The notes under the pieces were generated by a model. That model did no database searches, had not been told where the DNA came from, and saw only the letters and a list, made by a program, of their open reading frames with translations. Made by a program: the position numbers and the translations under genes. A DNA stretch of 64,000 nt. Source: Allantophomopsis cytisporea. Lineage: Eukaryota; Ascomycota; Leotiomycetes; Phacidiales; Phacidiaceae. The stretch is from contig CP103033.1 of NCBI GenBank assembly GCA_024752435.1, positions 310,001-374,000 on the forward strand. The letters run 5' to 3'. Positions 47,328 to 59,990 of this stretch are shown in pieces (position 1 is the first letter of the stretch; each line of letters begins with the position of its first letter).

Positions 47328-50300
47328 TGTGTTAAGGATGTGGCGCTTATTATGAGTGGAATACAGGAGAACGACTGGAAGGTGATTGGAGACAGGCAGA
47401 TGGAAGTTGTATCTGTGATGATTCAAGAGAGAGATAATTGATGGTAAGAGAAGAATAAGGAAAGGGTTAAAGGTCAGAGTGGAATGGAAGAGGACAGCAG
47501 AAGGTGTTCGTCTATAGTGCAATGGTGCAGAAACAAAATAAATTCGCTGGGATTCTGAGGTAGGTTGGGTAGCTTAAGGTACCCGGTGATAGCTAGGATA
47601 CGGACTTTAACATGTTTTTTGGTTTTTCTCTGCGCCAGCGATTTGTTACTTAAGAATTTAAGGGTCCATTGGCAATTTTTCCACTGTTCGGAAGGTCTCG
47701 CCAAGAATATTATCAAGCACTGTTGTTTGCGTATGACCAAGAACAATTGCGCTTAGTAGATGCAGCGGAGTAGGGCATATGCCAGGTTCTTTAAGCATGT
47801 CGAGAAAGGGAATGAATGATTCATGATAAATTCTCATTCTCTTGAAGGAGAGATGGAAGCGACAGACACTTACAAAATACTCATTCTCTTCAACGCCTCC
47901 TCAACCGTTACTCAACTGCTACGCACGTCTACAGCCCAGCTCTCTTCTCCGCAGCGATCTTTTTGCTGCTTGTAGAAGAAGAAGTATTTGTCGGATTCCA
48001 CCGCCCAAGCTCCCACCACGTCCCTTGCGATAAGCAGATTCGACCCACTTTATGGAAACACTTACGGTTTGGCGTCAGAGCGGACGTGGATAATGCAGGG
48101 GCCGACCAGCCAATCGTCAAAGCGGAAGTTCGGTTTGCTGACCACGCTGACAAATGATCAATGATCGCTGGCTAGATGGGTGCTGTGATTTTGAGATTTG
48201 CTTGCTGATCACGCGTTCTGGAAGCACGAGTCGTGCGTGATGTGAGAGGAGAGTCGTAGGTACGTACTTAGTACTTGTACAGAACTGCAAGTATGGTATG
48301 AGCGAACATTGAAGATGACTGCCGGTGTGACTGTTATTCGTCGCTGCAGATGAACCCGAACTGCAAAATATTGTGCGGTATGTGGGGGTGGTATGAAGCC
48401 GCCAGGGATGGATGAAGGAAAGTATGTATGTATGTAGTATGTAGCATGATATCTGATTCAGTAATGGAGTGCGTAGAACAATAGCGTAGGATACATACTT
48501 CAAGTCCAAACATCTCCCGAGAATTGTATCAAAATCGAGCAGACATCCTGGTGATTGAAGGGGAGAATGGAAGAATAGAATCTCTAAACTCGTACATTTT
48601 ACTTACCCTGCCGCTTCCCTCAAATGTCGAACTCATACGAGGCTGACAATATTCATGGCTCTCGGCTGGACCTTCTGAATACCGTATCGGATGTTGACGA
48701 TTCGCAGACAGATGATTGTAGTAGATATATTCATAGACTCGATACATAGGTAAGGTAGACAGATCAGTACTGCGGCGCTGTCGAATTTCTGGAATGTAAA
48801 AGGTAGAATACAGTACTCGTTTGATGTGCATCACCAATCTTTTCAAATGTTGAGTATGTAGATTATCTGTACTTCGGTGTTAGATCCGAGATACAAGTAT
48901 GAGTGTGTGTCACGAACTCCAACAGTACAGGCATTAATCATTCAACTATTCTCGCCCGAGTCGAGTTTCTCCAGCATACCTAAAGGCGCCTCGTGACGAC
49001 GCGTTCACGACGAAGCATTGAATTCTCGACGACCCGTGCGGCAACAATGATGAATGCCTCGTCTATACAATGTCCCCACTTAGACTCCCTCACAATCCCA
49101 TCAGGTAGATAGGTCCCTTTCATTCATAATCATCAAGAGTCGCGACCATTGTTCAATCCATCTGTGACTAAGATCGAATTCTCCCACTCCAATTACCATT
49201 CCCATAAGATTGATCATTCCCACGGTACATATCCCCCGCTCTATGTTTATGGGTCGACAAACCTCAATGCTGCTGTTGTCCTCAGGTCTCGACCGCTGAC
49301 ATGAATAAGACACCTCTCTCTCACTCGATCTGCTGACAATCGTCGACAAGTCTCCGTCTTGAAGAGGTAGTAGAAACGAATTGCCAATCGGATGTCGGAC
49401 TTTTATTCTCACTCATCAAACCTTCCGGAGGGACTCGATATCTCTCTACCTACTGCGTAATCGATGGGAGTACCAGAGGATTCCGAAGTTCTCCCAGAGG
49501 TACGCACCTAGTCGAATACGGCGCGGCAACTACACTTCACACGCCACCCGGACCGACAGCCGAATCTCCCCGCTCTCCGTCAAAAGTCACATGTCTGCAT
49601 CGGTAAAGCACGCTCTTCGCCGGTCATCATAGGTATGTAGGCACTTACTTGCTCACCAGTCCATCGTAAGTGTTAGCCAATAAGACGGCCTCCTTTCTCG
49701 GACCTCATCCGCAACTCACTGACAAGCGGAGTCTTGGCAAGGATTGCCGGCTCAGTGTTGAGCTTATCCGGCGATCATGGCTGCAGAAGGCGTGTGTCAT
49801 TGGAGAGAGTGTGTGGAAGAGAGCTTCTTCGTGTTGTTGTGATGTGAGTAGCGTACGCAATAATATAAACCATCTCAATTCCACGAAGTCCACCCTTTTT
49901 GCTCTTTTCTTTGGCCGTTGTACTAAACTAAATAATGTTGTGATTTGACGGAAGGATATGCGTGATTTATTTTGGGTTTTTTGGGGATTAATTTTATGCC
50001 GTTTAATCCATTCATATATGGTTGAAGCTTCCACATATAAGATTTGAGGGAAATACATAGAGTTGCTTAACAAGGAAGCTTAACGGATGGTGGGGGCGTG
50101 AGGCTTGGGATGTGATGGTTGGCTATGGGATACTTTATCTCCCTGATAATATTGCATAATGCATGATGATGATAATGATGATGATCATCATCATGATTGA
50201 GTCAGTTTATGTGGTGGACTATTAGTTGAATCGAGAGATTGTAAGTTATAACAATACGAGATTCGATAATAGATGGATATTGCGGGGAATATCTACAAGT

Positions 50301-51289
50301 AGGAGAGAGGGGATGTGAATGTTACGTTGCTATCATTGCTGTGGTCTATACCTAAGGTATCACGTATGGATGGATGCACATACACATATCGATAAGAGAA
50401 AGGGAGATCAATTTTATAAAACCCCCCTACGCATCATAAATAACAATGGACATTTGGGTAAAATAAAACGAAATAGAAACATCGACAAGGATCGTATCCA
50501 ATATATCGCTGATGCTCATTGGTTTATCGTGCCTGAACAGCACGCACCACCATCGCTCATGTCAACTCCCTCTCCATCTCCACTCATCGTTCCGACTTTG
50601 ACTACATCCATCCTAATTCCTAGCAAATCTCTCCAGATCATGAGGTCCAATTGGCTGTATGGAAATAAAGTACAACGGCAACTCCTTGTCAGACAGGCAT
50701 CGTGCAAGCAAGAAGTAGTGGAGACTTCAAGAATGGGATACACTCACCACAGAAACAGACACCTTATCATCTCCACTACCTTCAACTTAATAATCCCTCC
50801 CTCCCTATCGCGACTTGTCTGGAAAATATCAATCAAGAATGCTTCTGTACACGAAGAGGGACAAGTGCCACCACGTTATCCACATTACGCATTACTCCGC
50901 AATTTGACTTCTATTGCCTTGCTCACTACTAAATCAACTACCAAGGTAATTTGTAACTAGGCCTCTGACCCAAAGACTCGCCTTGCTTGACGTTCTCCGA
51001 CTTCCTGAACATGACATGCCCATACCAATACCTGACCATACCAATTCTCATCTCAACAATCATATTGTAAATACTGCCAACTACTTGTCCTTGAGCCTCA
51101 TATTTCCTCGTTCTGTGTGTAATCCACTCGCGTTCATCCTCCCCTTCTTAGAACCCCCATTTTCGGAATTCCGATGGTAGTTGAAAGACTGGAGTAGCAG
51201 AAGAGAACGATCAAGAAAAGATCCCCGGTCTACCACATCCACAATCCCGTCTTGAAGAGCCGACCATACACCCAGCGCGACAGTCCAAC
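47328..51289. other. Intergenic, no gene seen
   Basis: 4.0 kb between divergent CCP1 and the Zn2Cys6 gene at 51290. ORFs such as 50319-50960 (plus) and 48117-48509 (minus) have no motif, odd composition and no splice logic. GTAT/GTAC runs occur at about 48258-48282 and 48421-48450. A 20-bp palindrome is listed separately. Confidence 0.45.
50175..50194. repeat. 20-bp perfect palindrome made of (ATG)n/(CAT)n
   Basis: ATGATGATGA is followed by its exact reverse complement. It is probably a microsatellite that meets its complement. Confidence 0.85.
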
Positions 51290-53443
51290 ATGGAGACGAA
51301 TGTTGGCAGAAAGTACAAATCCCGGAAAGAGAGACCGTATGCCATTCCATACTCAAATACCTCAAACCTGAATCTCCTCCGACTGACGGCTTCTCTAGGT
51401 GCGATGCGTGCCGGAAGCGCAAGATTTGTTGTACGCGCGAGGCCTTCGAGAAGGACTGCTCGCTGTGCAAGACCAGAAACGAACACTGCAAGTACGTACT
51501 GCCACCAAATGTGCGGCGGAACCGCCAGCCGACATCGCGCGCCTCGGTGAGCAGCGCGAGCTCAACTGCCAGTGCCACTGCAAATGCGACGTCGAGGGAG
51601 AAAGGCACCGTCGCCAAGCGCAATGTCGAGGGATCGAATGAGTGGATCTGCCAATTTGTGGGCTTGAGCGGTGATCAGGATCCCTTTGTGTTGAGGCATT
51701 GCTCTTTCAACCAGCTTAACTGTTATAAATCTATCGACTGGGCATGTTTGAGGGTGAGGGGTGACGGCGATGTTCCTATGCACTTTACTGTAAGTTGATG
51801 GTACCTTATCATGCATGTGCTTGAAACTGACCTGGGTGTATAGGTTGTCCCTGATAGTCATCTTGATGCTAGACCCGACTACTATCCTCCTAATGATACG
51901 GAGGCTATGGTACGACCGCATAGTAATCGACTTCTCCGCACTTATTTCGAAACCGTACATACTTCCTATCCTCTCCTCGACCCCTCCCGATTTTCTGAGA
52001 AGCCAAAGAACGGTGATCCTCTTATTGCTGTCATGTATGCCATGGCAAGCCCCCTATGCCCAGATGTCGGACACAATATAGGACTCTCGGCTTTTGTTCA
52101 TCAAGCGTAAGTCAAACAACCCACAAGAGAAGAGGAGAGCTGACGTGATCAGGCTTCCTATTGAGAAACGACATCCGAGATTAGAAACGATTGAGGCGTG
52201 CTTAATTTGGCTCCAACGACATACTCGAATACATAGATCCCCGACAACACCTGGATTATGGGGAGAAATTGGAGGCATTGTTGGAATGGCTCAGGTAACA
52301 TTGTTATCTCTTTGAATGATAATCATTCTAACCAAATGACTACAGGATATTGGCCTTAACGTTGATCCCTCGAACTGGAACCTCTCTCCCTCAGATTACA
52401 ACAGACGACTGCGACTCTGGTGGGGAGTATATATACAAGACAAATGGTACGCACCTCACCGTCCATCCTTTCAAACCTAACATACTAACTCTCCAGGTCT
52501 GCACTCGGTCTTGGACGACCCTCTTACCTCAGCGATGAGCACTGTAACGTCCCGATGATAACCCTCGAGCACTTCCCCCACACCGGTCCTGACGGCACTT
52601 CAATCGGAACCATGCCTGCACAAATATTCGTAGCAATGGCGCACCTCTCTGTCATCCTCTCCGATATTCTTAACACCTTCTACTCGCTCAAAGCCATGGA
52701 CCGTGCCAAGTCTCTACCGCCAGAGATGCTCTACGCCTACCTAGATGACTTCCAATCGCGTTTAAACTCTTTTCATGAGGTGAATCTGACACCTTTTTAC
52801 AACAACAATAGCCTACTCGACTCAACGGGCACCGTTTTCCTTGCTTTCTATACCACTGAGATCGTGTTGTATAGAGCGCTGCTCCGCTGTCTGCCCATGA
52901 GCGACCCCTCATATGCAGGTGTTCGCGAGCAAGCGAAGAGCACACTTACGAATATCGTTCAGTTCCTTGAGAAGTTGCAGGTTAACAGACTAAGGGCTTT
53001 TTGGTGGAGTCGTATGTCGCCCTTCCCCTCCCTTACCATCTGATCTCATCCCCAAAACCTCAACTACACAAGAGCAAAACTAACACTACCCAGCTATGTC
53101 CCGTATAAACTTCGCCATGGCTGGTGGTTTCATGTTCTTCCTACTGCTCACCTCCGTCGAAGATTTCGACGTAGAGTTCTGGAGCTCGCAAATCGAGCAC
53201 TACCGAGGCCTGCTCCGACTACAGTCCATCTCCTTCGACGTCACGAAGCTGGCGTCCACGCGTATGGACCTGTTAGCTGCTGGTATGGGGGTTGACCTCC
53301 CACCGATCATATCGGCTGCAGAGGGAGTCGGGAATACCGGAGTGCCGAATGGGGGCAAGATTGATCTGCTGAAATTACAGCCAGATTCAGCAGAAAGCTG
53401 GATTGCGCGGCAGGGGCATCAGGATATGTTGCTTGCTGGGTAG
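51290..53443 (+). CDS. Zn2Cys6 transcription factor with fungal-specific TF domain (Dal81/TamA-like)
   Basis: Nuclear regulator. Seven exons: 51290-51336, 51399-51789, 51844-52106, 52153-52294, 52346-52446, 52497-53011 and 53094-53443, giving 602 residues; all joins keep frame. The zinc cluster (C17-x2-C20-x6-C27-x8-C36-x2-C39-x6-C46) is split by intron 1, so the first exon is only 15 codons plus two bases. After it come GLSGDQDPFVLRHCSFNQ, VVPDSHLDARPDYYP and LLRTYFETVHTSYPLLDP, a layout I associate with Dal81/TamA-type regulators. The middle homology region (LEACLIWLQ-type, RRLRLWWGVYIQDKWSALGLGRP) and a late FWWSPMSRINFAMAGGFMFFLL follow. Dal81 homologues co-activate nitrogen-source genes; that role here is inference. 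Confidence 0.88.
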
Positions 53444-54613
53444 GTGTGGAGGGGGAGGGTAAGGGATTAGGGATTAGGGATTAGGGAGAGTGGGAACGGA
53501 AGACATGGAGAAACGGAGTAGGCTTTTGTTAGATACCAGTTTTATAGGGTGAAATACGAGGTCATGAAGTTAGCTTTTGATCTGGGTGATAGCGATGATG
53601 CGAAGCCGCTGTGTAGTAGAACTCCTGTGTTAAGTTTTCACCTTGCAATACTTTGTGGTTACATATGCGTTGCTTTCAATGGATATGATATATGGATCTC
53701 TAGCTCCTTGTTGTTATTATTCCACAATCTAAGTGTTGTTATGTAGACCTTGAAGATCATATTCGGCCAAAGCAATGCTGGTGATAGTTTGATTCGATAT
53801 ACATGGCTGTCGAGTTAGCATCTGGTGTTAGTAGGTCATCGTCGTCAGTAGTATTGTTCTTGAAGTCAAACACTCGAATCATTGCCGCTAAACCAGGGCA
53901 AGTCCTCTTGGCCTGATTCTCCTATAACCAGTTCATTGTGAGTTCATGAATTGAGAAAGGATTCCCCATACACTGGCATATAAATACCCCGGAGCTCCAA
54001 TCTCTAATATCTTGTTCATGGGTATCTAGGATGCTAGCTCGTGATGCAGATGTGAGCATAGTAGGCTACCTAATACTTATAGATACTCCTTGTGTGGTGT
54101 ATTCTAACAGTCCGAAAATCGTGCAAAGGAATATAAGGGGTGTCGTTTAGTAGCATCTCTGGACTTACGATTTAAACTGGAAATTCGGCAAATGCTGCCA
54201 TCGGCGATCTTCTCATGATAGTTCTTCTTACTATCACCAGTCTCGTCGTTGTTGCTCTTTTAAGATTGTTGTTCTCTACATTGAAGAAGCATAACTGAGC
54301 TGCATTCTACTCTATCGGGCAATGACATTTTTGTTGTTTGTTATCGTCCGGATCTTCGACTTGGAGACATAATCCATCATCTAGTGATGTTGCTTTGCTT
54401 GTTAGGTGATATCGTAGTCTTTAGAGTTTGCCATGATTCTGGAAAAATCAACACTTTCTTGTGTTAGGACAACAGGCGCTCTCTTAGCTGTTTGTTATTG
54501 TTCTATTAATTAGAAAAAAGTCGGTATATAAACTATACTACCGTACGACCCTAGAGCAACTCTTGTCTCATGCTATCTAGTAAAATAGTTCATAAATCCC
54601 CATGTATATATCA
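53444..54613. other. Intergenic, convergent 3' region
   Basis: 1.2 kb between the stop codons of two converging genes. It is AT-rich, with no gene seen. A short telomere-like repeat at the left end is listed separately. Confidence 0.45.
53463..53487. repeat. Telomere-like 7-bp repeat (GGGATTA x3)
   Basis: Three GGGATTA units plus GGGA directly after the regulator stop codon, i.e. TTAGGG with one extra A. Too short to be an interstitial telomere with confidence. Confidence 0.7.
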
Positions 54614-56659
54614 TCAAGTCCACTCACTCCACCCCAAACCATCTCTCTTTCTCAGATCCACATGTTCGGCTTCCGCGAAGATCTGTGGGCTCTGTGGCCC
54701 CTCCGCATCGATAAGAAACCCATTCTCACACCTGGAGAAAGCCACCCTTTGCTGCTGTGCAGCATAAAATGTATCGAAGCGCTTGTCAAGCGCATTCTTG
54801 AGGTTGCGTACCGTTTTCTTGTGTGGGTGCAACACATCCCATGGCTCGATGCAGTCATTGCTCTTGCAAGACTTCAGCACCATCAGCAGGGCGTCGAGGC
54901 GAGCTGCCACTTTGTTGATCGGAAAGCCAAGAATCGTGTCGGTGGTCATAGTGTTGTTCTCTTTAAAGAGATTGTGTTGCTGATATGGATCGGTCTATTA
55001 AGATTAGCCGGGTTGCTTGACATTGAGGAATGCTCGTACTTCTAGATCATAGAGCTCGTGCTCGTTGCTGCACCATACTGAGTAGTACAAGTTGTAGCCC
55101 TCACCGATCACACGGAGGGCTTTGTATGTGTTGTTCCAGTGTCGACCAACTATTTTGATTAGCTTCATTCTTGTATTTCGATCTAAAAACCACAGGTAGG
55201 AACTTAGTTTTGAAGAAAAACCTACTGCCATGCTTGCCCTCTTCCAACGCCCATCCCCAATATTCAACGTTAACATGCTCGTGTCTCTGAGCGACAGCAT
55301 CCACAAGCCCATCGTTGCTCAATGGAATAGCGGCACCATCAAAATCATCACGCTTCTTGAGCCCAAGGATCTCGAAGATAGTAGGGGCAATGTCAGTGTG
55401 AGTGGTCACAATATCTGTGACAGTATCCTTAGGCACACCTGGGCCACGAATTACAAGGGGAACGTTGATATCTTCCTCATAGCCACATTCTTTACCCGGC
55501 TGGAGACGATGTTGGCCAATGTGGAAGCCATTATCTGATGTGTAAATGATGTAAGTATTGTCAAGAATGCCCAAGGCTTCGAGACGTTTGATAGTGCCCT
55601 CGACAAGTTCGTCAACGGCCTGCAAGGACTGGAGTCTAGCTCTATAGAAATAATCGTTGTCATCCACGACATTCTGTTTCTGCTTCTTCAACTTTTTGAT
55701 CCAGCTGACACCTTGTGGCTAAAAATCCGTTAGCTGATAGTCAGCAGCTTTTGCGTGTTATGATTACCTGATCAGGGTTGAAATGCTCCGTTCTTGGAAC
55801 AACTACATCTTCAAACAAATGGGCATGTCTCTCTGCCGGAACTGGTGCAGTCATTTGAGACCCTTTTTTGCCAGCTCCGGAGGGCTCCAAATTACTATGT
55901 GGAGCAATTGGTGCAATAGTCAAGAAGAAAGGCTTGTCTCCCTTAGCAGCATCATCAAGAAATCCATACGCCTTCTCGGCTATCACATCTGAAGTATGAT
56001 GACCTTCATAGCTTTTTGGTGGATCCTGGTTTCTTTGATATGTACTGTTGAGATAAGAATAGGTAAAAGGATCCAGGAGAAAGTCGGAGCCAGTAAAGCC
56101 TGCTGGGTAAGGTGAATCATAGTTGTTCACGGTATGCCAGTTGAATAGTTTTCCTGTATAATAGTTATTGTAACCTGCCTCCTTGATCCAGACGGGGAGG
56201 TATTTATCATTCAATCCTTGACTGACGAATTTTGGATAGCCGCCTAATATTCGGTATATGTTAGAAATCATAAAATACTAAAATTGAAATATCACTCATA
56301 AATAGTGACAACATACCATAAGGAGGAGCGACATCCGTCACATTTGTGTTATGAGCTGTTTTTCCAGTCCATAAACTGACTCTGGATGGACAACAAACTG
56401 CAATGGTACAATAATGACGTCTGAAAAAAGTACCCTCATCAAGAAGATGTTTCTTCAAGAGCGGCATATATGCCAACGAGTCCATATGTAAGTCTTGATC
56501 ATCCGTGAGGATAAAGACGACATTGGGACGGGCATCTCGTTTCGCTACATTGAGAAAACTGAGCGTTTTCAAGATAGGCAGTTGGTCAGCTATGCCTGTG
56601 GTCCACAGCAGCACACTCAAGGCAGAGAGTGAAAGAAAAAGGCGCAAGAGCAACGACAT
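54614..56659 (-). CDS. Sulfatase (arylsulfatase family)
   Basis: Hydrolyses sulfate esters; likely secreted or in the secretory pathway because residues 1 to about 24 form a signal or anchor segment (LLLRLFLSLSALSVLLW). Exons 56317-56659, 55768-56243, 55226-55718, 55040-55182 and 54614-54994 give 611 residues; the four introns are 43-73 nt. Catalytic features: RPNVVFILTDDQD (D53, D54, metal), CCPSR at 89-93, which is the C-x-P-S-R formylglycine site (C89), then SLWTGK, later YTSDNGFHIGQH, GKECGYEEDINVPL and HTDIAPTIFEILG. The C-terminal HELYDLETDPYQ stretch is restored by the last intron. Length is normal for fungal arylsulfatases. The natural substrate is unknown; sulfur scavenging is a common role. 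Confidence 0.93.
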
Positions 56660-58110
56660 TGGAGGAATAGGTAATTCGAATGCTGGCTAATCGTGAGAAA
56701 AGAAAAAAGTCACGATCAAGACGCGGCCTGTATAGCTATGACTATGACTATGGCTACTGCTAGTAGCAAGAATGGGCTTTGGTGGTTATCATGTGATGTG
56801 CAACGCGGTTGGCGTCAATGTTATTCATATTGCGTGCTTGTGTAGACAAGGGAAATGCGGCGTGCAAATGGTCGAGGCTTTAAATGCACATACGGAGCGG
56901 CTGCTAGAGACGGCATATTTGAATGCTTCAGTTTTTGATATATGTTTTGACACTCACAGTACGACCGTATCGTGTAGTCTCGCGCTGGGCTTTAAAAAAC
57001 AAAATACACGCGCGCCTCTTGTTAGCCAGCGTTGATTCTGGGAAGGAGGTTTCCACGTTCATGAGAATGTTGGATGGAGACTTGACGCACATGTAGAACG
57101 GATATGTTATGCTGTGACTGGCCTGTGATCAGAGACACACTTCCCCATTAGAACCTCAGGCTCATGCACCCTACCTAAGGTACCTTATCGTACCTTACGG
57201 AGAATTGCTTATCACGTGGCCCACCATACCAAAAAAATCCCACAGCAAATCCCGCCCATGCCCAAAGAAGCCTAGCTCTATCAGCAGCTGTACACCTACA
57301 AAAAGCAAATTTTCTCGCAACTCTCTCTTTTCTTCTTCGTGCGGCGGCGCGACCATTCTCCGTGTTGCTCAAACATCCCTCCTCTCACAAGGAGTCCATG
57401 ATGATTATATCGAGTGTCAGTTGCGCCACAGATAAAACCCAATTGCAAAGACAACCGCCTCCATCCCCCACCGTTCGCGGGAGTGTCCGACCGATTCTTC
57501 GAGAGAAGATACCTGCTCACAGTTCGCCTTGCGGGGCCTGTGGGTGCGTGGGTTGGATGCTTGATGGAGGGGTAGGACATACTTTATTGTTTACGAACGT
57601 GTTATGGAAGGAATCAGATGGGTACGGTTGTGATATAGGATGAGCTTTGGACATAGGTCTTCAAGGCTCACTGAGATAGGCATTCTGCTTGGAGCTACAT
57701 ACAAAACAGTTTTACCATAGTAATGTTTAAATGTTATCGTTCTCTATCAGCATGCATGTCAAGTCTGTTAGGATCGCTGTCGACAGATATTGGACCACCA
57801 TGCCTGTATTCAAGTGTCGGATTATATCCAGACGTCAGCTACCATCATAGACTTGAAAAGCAGGTGTGAGCCTCAGTCCCTCCAATGTCGCTCTATCCTG
57901 AATACACGCACAAATTGCACCTATCTGCACTACATCACCTCCAAATGATACTTCCAAGCTTTTCCTATTCGCATTCGCGTTGTGGAGACCGTAACGCCAT
58001 CTTCTACGCAATGCAGCGCCCATGCATCCTCATAAACCATTCATTATCGCGCCCACCACGCCTGCCTAGCTACCAAGCCCTCAGAATTCCCTCATCGGCT
58101 CCAGATTCAT
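56660..58110. other. Intergenic, no gene seen
   Basis: 1.45 kb. The left part is the sulfatase promoter, the right part the 3' flank of the thioredoxin-PITH gene. A 12-bp palindrome TAAGGTACCTTA lies at 57176-57187 with a second GTACCTTA following. ORFs here lack any motif. Confidence 0.45.
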
Positions 58111-59324
58111 TCAGTGATCATGCTCAATCTTCTCTAGCTTACCCTGGTCTCTCTTCTCGCCGGTCTCGCCAATAATTCTAATTCTATCAAGGCGCGTCTT
58201 CTCACTGTCCCCATCACCGTCTACAACAAAAACAACCATGCTTGTAATGTTCTGGAATTTGACGAAGCGGAGGGCGACATCTGCCGTTCCAGTGGAGTCC
58301 CAGTCGTTGGCGGAGAGGGTGATCTCCTGTGTTGCCGGGATGTCTTCTGCCTCATCGAAGCCAACATTGTGAGGGCGATTCGAGTAAATCTTCAACGTTT
58401 TAGGACGCATAGGAGCTTCGTCATCGTCGGAGTCGGTAGGGGGTAAGGAGGTAATCTGTAAGCCGACAGAGTTAGTAATAAACATATAAACGAAAAGTCC
58501 CACATACCTGCAAAGTATGAACCTTAAGCGTATTCTGGAATGGCATGTACAGCATAAGTTGTTCATCGGTATCACTTTCAACCCAATCCTTCACATCGCC
58601 ACCTTTTCCCTTGCCATCGAGGGCACTGGGCTTACTCGTATCGAACAGCGTCCTAACACTGCCGAACTCACTGTCAGAGTTAAGCAGTTCCAAACCCTTC
58701 ACATCAATCGAGTCTGTCACATCGCTATAGCCTTTTGGGAGCTCCGCCTTGCGCCAACCATCAGCACCAGCACCACCGAAGCCGCTGGATGAACCGCCGG
58801 CTCCACTATCTGCCTCGGCAGCGAGTTTGCGAACGACTTCCTGGAGCTTGCGGGGGTCGGCGCCGACTTTCTCGATCTGTTCACCGGCTCGGAAGACCAT
58901 AAACGTAGGCAACCTGTTGCGTTGTTAAAAGACGTGAAACATGGTGCATCATGTAATAGAGGACAGTGACATACATAGTGATTTTGTACTTCGAAGCGAG
59001 CTCCTTCTGGGCTTCGGTATCAATCTTGACGAAGGTGATCTGGTTTGCTCGGGACAAGCTTGCGGACAACTGCTCGTAGATGGGTGCAATTTGCTTGCAT
59101 GGTCCACACCAGTCCGCGTAGACTATGGATTGTCAGTCAGTCATCAGATGAGTTCGAACCAAGCCAGATTCGAGGCTCTTAGAGAGAGCCATGCAAGTGA
59201 GTATGAGCTACCCAAAGAATAATTAGCTCAAACGAGGTAACTCACAATCAGCCACAACGATTCTGGAGCTTTTAAGCAAGCCATTGAACTGCGCCGTTGA
59301 TTCTATATGGACCGTTTGAGACAT
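58111..59324 (-). CDS. Thioredoxin-like protein with C-terminal PITH domain (TXNL1-like)
   Basis: Cytosolic thioredoxin that in other eukaryotes associates with the 26S proteasome through its PITH domain. Exons 59246-59324, 58975-59122, 58508-58913 and 58111-58455 give 325 residues. The active site WCGPC is at 31-35, right after the exon 1/2 join (VVADFYADWCGPC). The thioredoxin fold ends near GEQIEKVG. A Gly/Ser linker (GAGGSSSGFGGAG) leads to the PITH domain: DSDEQLML-like SDTDEQLMLYMPFQNTLKVH, then RPKTLKIYSNRPHNVGFDEA and FVKFQNITSMVVFV. The frame holds through three introns (52, 61 and 123 nt). The start is the first ATG. Length fits the family. Confidence 0.95.
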
Positions 59325-59990
59325 GTTGTTGAGTGTGCGAGGTACTAGTGGATGTTATCTCAATAATTACTCTTCTATGTTGTCGTTACTGCTTGATGGC
59401 GAGGTGATTGAGGCAGGCTCGGAAGAAGCCGAGACAGCTTTGCTTATCAATTGGATGGTGCCTGAAAATGACATCAAACAAAACGCACAGCTTCGACCTT
59501 AACCTTCAATGCTCCTACTAAATGATAGATCATAATTGCAATAGCTCTAGATCTGGCATCTCAACCAAATATGAAGAAGGGACATTGTTCTCTTCTACAA
59601 CAACTAGCACTGTATAATATCATGGGAATATATCAAATACTTAAATCGTTATACACTCACTTCTTGATTCGTCTTCAGACAACTCCGCTGAACCATCAGG
59701 AGTTTGTAGGCTCAGCAACGTCACAGTAACAAATTAAGCAACTATGTAGAAAAAAAGCACATACTACATTTTCGTGATCAAATAGAGCCCCTAAAAGATA
59801 TCCCAACGGTTAAGAGCAGAACTAAAGGCATGAGAATCGATTGAACTATCTAATCCGAAAGCTATTGCCTTTCAACACACAAGTCCTTAGACTGGGTACT
59901 ATGATACATGGTATTTGAGAGTCATTATTGCCTGCCACACTGCACAAGAAATTAGTAGCAAAAGTTTTGATTTTAAATCAATCAGTATGA
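59325..59990. other. Intergenic between PRP39 3' end and thioredoxin gene start
   Basis: 666 bp. It holds the promoter of the thioredoxin-PITH gene and the 3' flank of PRP39. AT-rich, with nothing else recognised. Confidence 0.45.

Noticed and set aside
50319..50960. 213-codon plus-strand ORF between CCP1 and the Zn2Cys6 gene
   Set aside because: No domain, random-looking composition and no splice logic; the region is full of microsatellite-like runs.
51081..51623. 180-codon minus-strand ORF across the start of the Zn2Cys6 gene
   Set aside because: Overlaps exons 1-2 of a well-supported gene on the opposite strand.
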